The position numbers and the translations under genes are program-made. The notes under the pieces were generated by a model. It was not told the DNA's origin. It did no database searches and saw only the letters and a list, made by a program, of their open reading frames with translations. From Porphyromonas levii DSM 23370 (GTDB lineage Bacteria > Bacteroidota > Bacteroidia > Bacteroidales > Porphyromonadaceae), in NCBI RefSeq assembly GCF_000379925.1, contig NZ_KB904250.1, forward strand, positions 1 to 64,000: a stretch of DNA of 64,000 nt, written 5' to 3'. How positions within the stretch are numbered: the stretch's first letter is position 1; the number at the start of each line of letters is the position of its first letter. Shown in pieces: positions 1 through 6,931 of this stretch.

Positions 1-2
1 AT

Positions 3-155
3 TACGCTCGCATCTACTCCTTTATGGCCACCTGCGATGAGGCAGGAGTCAACTTCTACGATTGGCTACTAGCAGTCCTTCCAAAGCTCCCCAAGATAGG
101 CGAGCTCACAGAAGACGAAATAATCAACCTCCTCCCAGGTCACATAGAAGTCTAA
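3..155 (+). CDS. IS66-family transposase, C-terminal end (partial)
   Basis: The frame is open from the window start and ends at TAA 153-155, giving about 50 residues. The stretch containing IYSFMATCDEAGVNFYDWL and ending LLPGHIEV resembles the C-terminal tail of IS66 transposases (DDE enzymes), where an IYSLIATCK-like motif precedes NPYEWL and LLP. The catalytic core lies upstream of the window, so nothing can be said about activity. The terminal repeat 67 bases downstream supports the assignment. Confidence 0.75.
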   Translation, partial: YARIYSFMATCDEAGVNFYDWLLAVLPKLPKIGELTEDEIINLLPGHIEV

Positions 156-176
156 CTCAAAAAGACACCGAGACAC

Positions 177-218
177 AAAATAGACTGTAGGTACCAAATC
201 GTACCTACAGGCTATTTT
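177..218. terminator. Hairpin terminator at the end of the IS66 transposase gene
   Basis: A perfect 10-bp stem (CTGTAGGTAC at 185-194 with its complement at 201-210) has a 6-base loop. One mismatch further out it continues as AAAATAG paired with CTATTTT. The A- and T-rich outer arms let it work as an intrinsic terminator in either direction. It sits 22 bases after the transposase stop codon. Confidence 0.75.
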
Positions 219-221
219 ATT

Positions 222-253
222 CTCTCCTTACGCGCCCGTTTTGGGAGAGTTAC
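222..253. repeat. IS66 terminal repeat; second copy at 21126-21157
   Basis: This 32-base sequence, running from CTCTCCTTACGC to GGGAGAGTTAC, recurs identically at 21126-21157, where no transposase is present. Here it forms the outer end of the element, abutting the truncated cbiZ frame. Confidence 0.75.
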
Positions 254-254
254 C

Positions 255-1166
255 CTCTACAATTACACCTATGCCCACTCTCCTCTTGTACAGAATAAGG
301 TGGTATGCAAAATGGAGAGCCCAAACCTCCAAAGCCACTACGCTCGCCTTACTCAAGAGCTGGGGCTACCAGTGGAGACAACAGCTGGCATGGGGACAGC
401 TGCACTCCTCGAAGATGCGGCACTATGCACTAGCTCCTTTGAGAATATCCACCTCAGCACCATCGTCACAGCAGGAGTAGACCATAATGGCGGACGTGCT
501 GGCGACCCTCCCTCATACGACGAGTTTACAGGAGAGAATCTACCGCCATCTGGCACCATCAATATCATGCTTTTCATCGATGCCCACCTACCAGCAGGCA
601 CCGCTGTCCAAGCTATTATTACCGCCACAGAGGCCAAGAGTGCAGCACTCCAAGAGCTACAAGCAGGCAGCCTGTATTCCAGCGGTATTGCTACTGGCTC
701 GGGCACCGATACGATTATGGTGGTGACACGCCCCGATGCCTCCGACACCCTGTACGATGCAGGGCACCATTCTCGGCTGGGTTCTACCATCGGGCAATTG
801 GTAAAACAAGCCGTAAAGCAAGCTCTAGGGCACCACGATAATGGTATGACCCCCTCCCGACAAGCTAGTTTACTCTGGCAAGGTTTCCGCCATGGTATCA
901 CCTTGGCAAGCCTCTCTTCTGAATCCCAACGCCTTTATGGAGACCTTCCAGGCCACCTCCAGGTAGAGCAAATACTTAAAGACCCACAGATACTCGCCTA
1001 CTGTGCCCCCTTGCTCCACCTCCGCGACCAATACGATTGGGGTATCCTCAACGAAAAACAGTTTGCCACCGTTTACCGCCAATACCTCCACCACTTCTGC
1101 CAAGCCTACCAACTCCCTATCACGGACAACCTCCTCTCTGCGCTCGCCCACCTCAACCACAGATAG
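255..1166 (+). pseudogene. cbiZ: Adenosylcobinamide amidohydrolase CbiZ, 5' end removed by IS66
   Basis: CbiZ hydrolyses adenosylcobinamide to adenosylcobyric acid, so that scavenged corrinoids can re-enter cobalamin synthesis. Recognisable family blocks are an early TAGMGTAA stretch, TAGVDHNGGRAGDP, the TINIMLFID segment, and IITATEAKSAALQEL followed by GTGTDT-like GSGTDTIMVV. The same frame is open upstream of the first possible start (GTG 300) back to the element boundary at 253, and those extra codons read as plausible protein (LYNYTYAHSPLVQ). The N-terminal part expected in the family (an NGGYR..L...NHD-type region) is missing. I infer that the IS66 insertion removed the start. A shortened protein from GTG 300 (288 aa) is possible but probably inactive. 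Confidence 0.75.
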
Positions 1167-1254
1167 TCCCTACCTCCTATTCAGGAAATCTCTGACCATA
1201 CATCTCCAAATTGTACTCAGGAGAGCACCCACAGCGGCTCGCGCAACTAGAGAA

Positions 1255-1342
1255 ATTTATTTCTAGGAATAAATTTATTTTTCTGTACAAATAAAAATAT
1301 TTATCTCTAGGAAAAGTTTTATTTGTTCCTAGGAATAAATTT
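1255..1342. repeat. Four tandem 22-bp dyad-symmetric repeats, array 1
   Basis: Four contiguous 22-base units (1255-1276, 1277-1298, 1299-1320, 1321-1342) fit without gaps. Each begins ATTT; three share a CTAGGAA core, and the second carries CTGTACAAA instead. Units 1 and 4 are almost perfect palindromes (AAATTTATT..AATAAATTT). The array lies downstream of cbiZ in a 541-base gene-free stretch. An array of the same period and unit number, but different sequence, is at 33792-33879. Confidence 0.8.
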
Positions 1343-1458
1343 GGCTACTATGGCTACCTCCGTTGTGCGCTCGCCAGAGGCACAAACAATAGGAAACGTA
1401 TTCAATGATCATATAGGATTAACGGGGAATAATTTTGGGCGTATAGCTCAAAAAATAT

Positions 1459-1509
1459 ACACAGGTCGAGCGATGCGATAACCTGTGTAAGGGATGGTTT
1501 CCACATCCC
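1459..1509. other. Two consecutive hairpins in the cbiZ-yjdI gap
   Basis: ACACAGGT at 1459-1466 pairs with ACCTGTGT at 1481-1488 (14-base loop). GGGATG at 1491-1496 pairs with CATCCC at 1504-1509 (7-base loop). They are two bases apart and neither is followed by a T run, so they do not look like a standard terminator. I recognise no riboswitch consensus. The rest of 1167-1707, outside this, the repeat array and the promoter, shows nothing further. Confidence 0.4.
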
Positions 1510-1627
1510 ACGACCTTTTCGTGTTTAGCAAAAACTCTTTCTTGGCATCGAGTGTTATAGAATAAAGGAACCCTCTATGGGACAATAGTGTAGTCATAGT
1601 AGGATTTTTGTTAGTATCAAAAAGCGT

Positions 1628-1635
1628 TATATTTG
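1628..1635 (+). promoter_or_regulatory. -7 element of the yjdI promoter
   Basis: TATATTTG matches the Bacteroidota -7 consensus TAnnTTTG and lies 73 bases before the yjdI start. A TTTTTG stretch upstream, 17 bases away, may be a short-spaced -33 element. Confidence 0.5.
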
Positions 1636-1707
1636 TGTGAGTCGTAGGTGCTTAATGCTGCATGAGCGCTAAGTGCCAGATTTCTAATACAAAAAAAGAG
1701 AGATAAT

Positions 1708-1923
1708 ATGGGAAAAGTAAAAGAGTACAAAAACGATGAGATAACTGTGTACTGGGATGCGGAGATATGCCAGCATGCGGGCAAGTGTGTAGCGGGGTCA
1801 GCCGCGTTTAACGTAAAAGCCCGCCCTTGGATTGACTTATCTAAGGATAGTTCTGAAAACCTAATGAGAGTAATTGACTCCTGTCCTTCAGGGGCATTAA
1901 AGTATAAGAAGAATAACGAGTAA
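1708..1923 (+). CDS. yjdI: YjdI-like (4Fe-4S) single-cluster protein
   Basis: This is a 71-aa cytoplasmic protein of the divergent Fer4_19/YjdI family. The motif CQHAGKC (near residues 22-28), then FNVKARPWI and CPSGAL, supplies the cysteines expected to bind one iron-sulfur cluster. The physiological role of YjdI is not established. In many bacteria yjdI stands directly before a small acetyltransferase gene, yjdJ. The same order is kept here, 8 bases apart, but the partner is frameshifted. Signal peptide and membrane segments are absent. Confidence 0.8.
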   Translation: MGKVKEYKNDEITVYWDAEICQHAGKCVAGSAAFNVKARPWIDLSKDSSENLMRVIDSCPSGALKYKKNNE

Positions 1924-1931
1924 GACCGATT

Positions 1932-2209
1932 ATGGTAGAGATTGTATTTGAGAGCGACAACAAAAGAGCCACAGCCTATGACGAAGGCAAATTCGTTGGT
2001 GAGAGTACCTTTCAGCATCACAGAACCTCTGGATTATCGACCACACGTTGGTAGAGGAAGAATATGGAGGTCAGGAGATAGCTACAAGATTAGTCGAAAA
2101 GATCGTCCAAGAAGCTAGAGCCCAAGGGATAAAGATAATTCCTCTTTGCCCTTTTGCGAAGAGAGAGTTCGATCATAAAGAGGAGTACAGAGATGTCTTA
2201 GCAAGATAA
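1932..2209 (+). pseudogene. yjdJ: YjdJ-like GNAT acetyltransferase, frameshifted
   Basis: Translation from ATG 1932 gives MVEIVFESDNKRATAYDEGK and similar family sequence, then meets a stop at about 2052. From about 2027 a second frame carries the rest of the protein: LWIIDHTLVEEEY, then KIIPLCPFAKREFDH, then EYRDVLAR and TAA at 2207-2209. The two halves together make a complete small GNAT protein. They are out of register by one base, and a few codons seem lost at the junction (about 2010-2027). No slippery sequence is evident, so I regard it as broken rather than programmed. Confidence 0.75.
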
Positions 2210-2577
2210 TCATCCGTAATACCACAAAGAGCTCAGTACCAACGTGCACCCAATAGATCTTAAGGCCTAGCTAAGAAATACTAGTATGTCCAAAATGTGA
2301 ACACTATTTAGAGCATTAGAGTCTTGTATATAGCCCCTTATATTTTGATCTTTTTATATACTTCCATAAGTCTTCCTACAGAAGTTCCGCAGAGAACTTT
2401 TAGCACTTCCTCAAAAGAGGATAAGACTCAATTCTACACAGATTTATTTAGTGAAAGAGGAAAACGAATGCAAATACTGAAGATGCTACATAGGAGCATT
2501 GGCTTTTGAGGTAGTCATACTTAGGTCACTGCGAAATATTTTTTATTGCAGAGCCCTTGCATATCTATAATTTTTGT
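2210..2577. other. Gene-free stretch, no clear feature
   Basis: This AT-rich stretch holds only short open frames. The longest on the plus strand (2324-2509) has no start context, signal peptide or recognisable motif, and may be the remnant of something lost. I see no convincing terminator, repeat or RNA here. Confidence 0.4.
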
Positions 2578-2585
2578 TACATTTG
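2578..2585 (+). promoter_or_regulatory. -7 element of the first peptide-GLPGLI cassette
   Basis: TACATTTG, followed by CGAAGAAG, matches the promoter of the related cassette at 47221-47228 (TACATTTGCGAAAAG) in sequence and in place. The -33 element is weak here, with only TTG about 18 bases upstream. Confidence 0.6.
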
Positions 2586-2637
2586 CGAAGAAGTTCTGAG
2601 TACTGATTCAGGCGCTTCATTTTTTATTAACCCATTT

Positions 2638-2862
2638 ATAACAAAAAGTATAAAACGACTACTATTACTAGGAGCAACATCATTATTGTTTGCGTTGAAT
2701 TCAGGTGGGACACCCTCGACAGAAAACAACGTCATTAAAGTAGAGACATCATGTGGAGAGGAGACTTAGCTATTTATCGAAAAAGGGACTGAAATAGATC
2801 AAGTTCTTGAAGATGTCAAAGCAATAGAAGAGCTCCTTTGTGGTGAAGATAAAGTGCAGTAA
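2638..2862 (+). pseudogene. Small secreted Cys peptide, copy 1 (no start codon, in-frame stop)
   Basis: The frame opens at ATA 2638 (ITKSIKRLLLLGATSLLFAL, a signal-peptide-like start) and continues through VIKVETSCGEET. It then meets TAG at 2767-2769, reads on in the same frame as LFIEKGTEIDQVLEDV and LLCGEDKVQ, and ends at TAA 2862. The layout of a hydrophobic leader, linker, TSC, acidic stretch and final C-x-E-D resembles the intact peptide at 49056-49328. It also shares the promoter and a downstream GLPGLI gene with that copy. The lack of ATG plus an internal stop suggest decay. The family function is unknown. Confidence 0.5.
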
Positions 2863-3008
2863 CCTAGACCGTAATCTTATTGCGCTTGTGATGTATAGCT
2901 GAGTCACAGACTCTGCTTGTAAAGTAATTAGCCCCATCGTATTTGATTGTTTCAAAGATAAAAGATTCGATGGGACATTTATAGTAGCTTTAATCTCCAT
3001 ACATAAAT

Positions 3009-3875
3009 ATGATTAACAATAGAAGTTATCTAATATTACTCGTCGCCTTATTCCTGTCTTGTGGGACTGCTTCTGCACAAAATATCGATGCCCCCTGGCT
3101 AACGAGGAAGAAACTAGAGTCAACACCCATAACCATTCATGACAAGAGCCACTTGCGGGTCTTTTATCAGCTATTCTATAGACCTGACCATAATGCTAAA
3201 GATGTCAAAAAAGAGGTGCTCACCACCTTGCTGGTAGGAGATAAGGCTCTTATGTATGAGGACTACAATAGTCTCAGAGAGGACTCATTAATGAGTGCCT
3301 ATGTGAAGCAAGGCAAAACAGTTGGAGAATTCATGGAAGCTGCTATGCCGCTTAAGGTTAAGTATAAGGATAAGGTCATTATTCTACTAGACAAGAGCAA
3401 AATAGTATATGCACTCAATTCTGTACCCTTTAATAAGTACTATTATGAGGAAGCTATTCCCAACTTTGACTGGCAACTCCTAGATGAGACCAAGACTATT
3501 TCAGGCTTGAAGTGTCAGAAAGCCAAGATGAGTTTTAGGGGCAGAGATTATGAGGCTTGGTACAGCACTGAGGTTGCCCTGCCTTATGGACCATATAAGT
3601 TTGGCGGACTACCAGGGCTGATCGTGGAGATTTATGATATCGATATGGATTATCAATTCACTTTGGTAAAGATAGAACAGGGGGACTTAGGCGATGAGAT
3701 AGGGATGAATTATGAGAATAATAGACTCATCAAGACCTCAAGAGTCAACGCCATGAAGGCTCTAGAAAATTATAGGAACAATCCAAGTAAAACGATGTCT
3801 CAAAGGGTAAAGACCGTGGATGGCAAACCTGCGAAGGTCAAGACATTACCACACAATCCTATTGAGCTAGAGTAA
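3009..3875 (+). CDS. GLPGLI family secreted protein
   Basis: The 288-aa protein begins with a Sec signal peptide (ILLVALFLSCGTASA, cleavage after about residue 23). It carries the family signature at residues 200-205 (GLPGLI), preceded by YGPYKFG and an upstream DWQLLDETKTISGLKC block. This pattern is the hallmark of the GLPGLI family (TIGR01200), which is described from Porphyromonas and other Bacteroidota but has no known function. The protein is probably periplasmic or surface-exposed. It lies between a broken Cys peptide gene and a large barrel gene that starts 12 bases after its stop. The same trio recurs at 47-53 kb, which suggests that the products act together at the outer membrane. 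Confidence 0.9.
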   Translation: MINNRSYLILLVALFLSCGTASAQNIDAPWLTRKKLESTPITIHDKSHLRVFYQLFYRPDHNAKDVKKEVLTTLLVGDKALMYEDYNSLREDSLMSAYVKQGKTVGEFMEAAMPLKVKYKDKVIILLDKSKIVYALNSVPFNKYYYEEAIPNFDWQLLDETKTISGLKCQKAKMSFRGRDYEAWYSTEVALPYGPYKFGGLPGLIVEIYDIDMDYQFTLVKIEQGDLGDEIGMNYENNRLIKTSRVNAMKALENYRNNPSKTMSQRVKTVDGKPAKVKTLPHNPIELE

Positions 3876-3887
3876 AATTAATTTTTC

Positions 3888-6434
3888 GTGCTACGATTCA
3901 TTCAATTACTCCTCTGTCTGGTACCGATTGTTGCTTCAGCGCAAAGCGTGAAACTGCAAGTTATCGTATCAGAAGCAGTAACTAATGCGCCCATAGCATC
4001 GGCTATCGTAACAAGCTATGATAACAATGGGAAACAATTGGGCTATCACCTGACCAATACCTCTGGTATAGCCGACCTTATGCTCTTACCACAAGTGCAC
4101 ACAATCAGAATCCGAAAGATGGGCTACAAAGAAAGAGAGGTAGCTCTATCGGATATACACAAAGGCATACTCCGGATAACCTTAGAGGAAAAGACCGAAC
4201 TACTGCCTGAATTTGTCTTTCGCATTCCTGCAATAGAGCGAAAAAGCGACACGATTGTCTACAATGCAAGTTCCTTTATCTCCACTCAAGACACTTACTT
4301 GCGTGATCTACTAGAGAAACTTCCTGGAGTGCGCATCAATGAGAGCGGTATTGTTTACTATCAAGGAGAACCTATCAAGAGGTTTTATATTGAAGGCAAA
4401 GACTTGCTCGGAAGCCAATATGCCCAAGCTACCAATAACTTATCGGCGGATGTGGTCTCCAAGGTAGAGGTATTAGAGCATCATCAAGATGTAAAGATAC
4501 TACAAGGCATAGTACCAGAAGAGCGTAGCTCTATGAATATCATCCTCAAGGACTCCTATAAGGTGCGACCATTTGGCTACCTTGAAGGGGGAATGGGATA
4601 TAAACCAACCCTCTACGAAGCCAAGGCGAATGCTACGAAAATAAGTAAATCACCATTGCAGTACTATATTTTTGGTTCGGTGGACAATTACAATGCCGAA
4701 AATGCCGATGCCTCTCTAAGTCTCAATGTCTCCGAACTCAATAGCCTGATACCTCAAAAAGGCAAGCTGTCATCCACGGGCATAGGAGGAAAGCCCATTG
4801 GGACTCAGCACTATGCCAGCAATAAGAGTTGGCAAGCCTCTGCCAATGGTCTTTTGAGTTTTTCCGAAGACGCACAGTTGAGAATCAATGTAAAAGGGAA
4901 CAACGACTGGATAGGGGCAGAAGAGCAGCAGAGAGAGTACTACAAGGAGCTTGACGTAAGATTGGAGGAGAGGAGTAAGAACCAGACCAATCAGGTGGGA
5001 TTTAAGCCGATCATTGTTTACGAACTTAATAGCAAACAAATACACTTGAGCAATAAGCTCATGTCAGATATCGGTAGGAATAAAGGGTTTAGACATGTGG
5101 TTGGGGATAGGAGAGAACTAAGATACACTCCAGAGAGTAGGTATTGGTGGGTGCAAAACAACCTCAATACGACTTTCCCTATCAGTAGAGAGAGGTCACA
5201 TCTCGGCAATTTTTACAGCAAAGTACTCTATGGAGAGACGACAGATCATCTGGGCATAGATAAGCTTGACCACCCTCTTTTCCAAAGTGAGTGGCAAGCA
5301 TCTCATGGGTTTAGCGCAGATTTTACATTGCCTATATCTGCCCGACTAGATTTGTCTGTAGACGACCATTTCTATTATCGCCGCTACCAAGTAGAGAGAC
5401 TAGAGACTAGAGTATTACACAATGAACTAGAGGTCTCGCCAAGAGTGTCCCTTCTGTTCGATAGGAAGCGTGGTCATCTGAGTGTAGGAGTAGACCTCCA
5501 ACATACACTACAGAACATCTCTGAAGTGGCGACTCATCTGTGGGCGCTCTCGCCTAGTCTCCGCATGAGCTATAAGGGGAGAAATGGCTGGGAATACCTC
5601 CTCAGTAGTTCATATAGAAACCATCTACCTTTGGGCAGCAGTTACTTCCCTATGGCTTATAGTCTGAGCCACAGAGTGCAGTCCATAGACTACTTAAAGA
5701 GTTACCGGACGAGACAATGGAACACTTATGCGAAGCTATCCTACAGTGACATCATCAATTATGTATTTGCCACGCTCAACCTAAGATATACGAATACTTG
5801 GAGCCCTATAGTGCGCGACATATCACTCTCTTCCGATGCTGCTACTATTATCTCCTCCTCGCTATACAAAGGGCACTCTCAGAGTGTAACTAGCGAGATT
5901 AAGCTCGATAAATCATTTAGCGACTACGGCGTTAATATCATTTTCGATGGCTCTATCAATCTTGCATCCATACCTTCCTCACTTAATAAGAACGTGACTC
6001 AAGGCTACTACCATAATTACATGGCGCAGCTTGAACTCGTATACACCCAGATTGAATGGCTTTCTCTTTCGGGGAAACTATCTTACAACTACGGACAGGC
6101 GAAGCGAGGAGAGAGGGATGGCTGGAATAAAAGTACACAAATCAGAGGCGACATATCGGCTCTATTCTCTTTGTCAAAGCAAATGAGCTTAGCTTGGAAC
6201 TATGAATGGAGTCACTTCTCTCAGGAGCTCAATAGGACGCTTCCCGACTTTCACCTTATGAGTTTGTCACTAGATTGGAAGGCGAGCAAGAAGCTCAAGT
6301 TCTTAGTGGAGTGTAACAACCTATTGAATAGCAATGACTACATCATACGTACTAACACGCCCATAGAGGAGCGAACAACCCTTCTTCAACTCCGACCACG
6401 GAGCATTTTCCTTAAACTCCATTGGTCGTATTAG
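3888..6434 (+). CDS. CarboxypepD_reg-like / TonB-receptor-like outer-membrane barrel protein
   Basis: The start is GTG 3888, directly before a signal peptide (LLLCLVPIVASAQS). Residues about 20-105 form a carboxypeptidase-regulatory-like beta-sandwich. A plug-like segment follows (LEKLPGVRINESG, FYIEGKDLLG), then a long C-terminal barrel with alternating aromatic strands ending in an aromatic residue (LHWSY). The total of 848 aa is usual for this group. Such proteins resemble SusC/TonB-dependent receptors, but I see no obvious TonB box, so active transport is an inference. It sits 12 bases after the GLPGLI gene and is probably co-transcribed with it. It resembles 50153-52759 in architecture and position. 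Confidence 0.85.
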   Translation: MLRFIQLLLCLVPIVASAQSVKLQVIVSEAVTNAPIASAIVTSYDNNGKQLGYHLTNTSGIADLMLLPQVHTIRIRKMGYKEREVALSDIHKGILRITLEEKTELLPEFVFRIPAIERKSDTIVYNASSFISTQDTYLRDLLEKLPGVRINESGIVYYQGEPIKRFYIEGKDLLGSQYAQATNNLSADVVSKVEVLEHHQDVKILQGIVPEERSSMNIILKDSYKVRPFGYLEGGMGYKPTLYEAKANATKISKSPLQYYIFGSVDNYNAENADASLSLNVSELNSLIPQKGKLSSTGIGGKPIGTQHYASNKSWQASANGLLSFSEDAQLRINVKGNNDWIGAEEQQREYYKELDVRLEERSKNQTNQVGFKPIIVYELNSKQIHLSNKLMSDIGRNKGFRHVVGDRRELRYTPESRYWWVQNNLNTTFPISRERSHLGNFYSKVLYGETTDHLGIDKLDHPLFQSEWQASHGFSADFTLPISARLDLSVDDHFYYRRYQVERLETRVLHNELEVSPRVSLLFDRKRGHLSVGVDLQHTLQNISEVATHLWALSPSLRMSYKGRNGWEYLLSSSYRNHLPLGSSYFPMAYSLSHRVQSIDYLKSYRTRQWNTYAKLSYSDIINYVFATLNLRYTNTWSPIVRDISLSSDAATIISSSLYKGHSQSVTSEIKLDKSFSDYGVNIIFDGSINLASIPSSLNKNVTQGYYHNYMAQLELVYTQIEWLSLSGKLSYNYGQAKRGERDGWNKSTQIRGDISALFSLSKQMSLAWNYEWSHFSQELNRTLPDFHLMSLSLDWKASKKLKFLVECNNLLNSNDYIIRTNTPIEERTTLLQLRPRSIFLKLHWSY

Positions 6435-6457
6435 TGTGCCATAAGGTTAGTAGAGGA

Positions 6458-6799
6458 TTACTTCTTAGGCTGGCGTACGTAGTGAGGCATCTCTTGTGGG
6501 ATAACCATGGAGAGCTCAATAAAGCCTGCATAAGCGCCATCTTTATACCAAGGTATTTGGTAGATCAGCTTTCTTCGCTCTCCCTTAGTGATGGTATACA
6601 CGTGCTTCTCTTCCGCCTCCATAAGGTGCTGTAGTAGGGAGCGGGCTGGTTCGGGGTGGCAATCGAGCACATTGGCGCCTATGAGCGATTGCCCAGGCTT
6701 GAGGTTGACCTCCCTCGACTGCCCATTCATCTCAATAATCTTACCCTCCTTATCACAAATGGTAACGGCGATGTCCGCTTCTTCGAAATATGGTATCAT
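6458..6799 (-). CDS. Small PAS-domain protein
   Basis: This 113-aa cytoplasmic protein is essentially a single PAS-like fold. It has AVTICDKEGKIIEMN as the first strands, NVLDCHPEPARSL in the middle, and a final KLIYQIPWYKDGAYAGFIEL segment. I chose ATG 6799 because the sequence begins there as in related proteins (MIPYFEEADIAV); an upstream ATG at 6841 would add 14 unconserved residues. No kinase, cyclase or DNA-binding domain is attached, so it may be a stand-alone sensor or a ligand-binding protein. It converges on the barrel gene with 23 bases between them. Confidence 0.7.
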   Translation of the reverse strand: MIPYFEEADIAVTICDKEGKIIEMNGQSREVNLKPGQSLIGANVLDCHPEPARSLLQHLMEAEEKHVYTITKGERRKLIYQIPWYKDGAYAGFIELSMVIPQEMPHYVRQPKK

Positions 6800-6867
6800 A
6801 TAGTACTTATTATGTATGTTATTATTAAATGTATAGTGCAAATGTAGGGATTATTGGTGATAAATGG

Positions 6868-6875
6868 TATCTTTG
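6868..6875 (+). promoter_or_regulatory. manC promoter, extended -7 type
   Basis: TATCTTTG is preceded directly by ATAAATGG. There is no TTTG at the -33 position. It is one of seven sites in the window with GG immediately before TAnnTTTG. The start codon of manC follows 57 bases downstream. Confidence 0.65.
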
Positions 6876-6931
6876 TGGGAGCGGGCAAGGGAGGAATAAG
6901 CCCCATTGGTATCCAAATTGACCTATAGAAT

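Larger units (their letters stand above)
1..253 (+). mobile_element. Right end of an IS66-family insertion sequence
   Basis: The window opens inside an insertion sequence. It holds the last codons of an IS66-type transposase, a strong hairpin, and a terminal sequence ending in GAGAGTTAC at 253. Read inward, that end starts GTAAC, which fits the GTAA-type termini of IS66 elements. Immediately after 253 a different reading frame begins that belongs to cbiZ, so 253 is very probably the element boundary. The left end and the target duplication lie outside the window. Confidence 0.7.

Noticed and set aside
353-901. Minus-strand 182-codon frame across cbiZ
   Set aside because: It is a shadow of the CbiZ coding sequence, which carries family motifs.
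1255-1342. CRISPR array
   Set aside because: The 22-base units are contiguous without unique spacers and no cas gene is present; the same holds for 33792-33879.
1345-1640. Cobalamin riboswitch near cbiZ
   Set aside because: I looked for the conserved B12-box-like sequences and did not find them; the hairpins present have other sequences and lie downstream of the gene.
2324-2509. Plus-strand 61-codon frame
   Set aside because: It starts with TTG and has no signal peptide, motif or promoter. It may be a remnant, but nothing identifies it.
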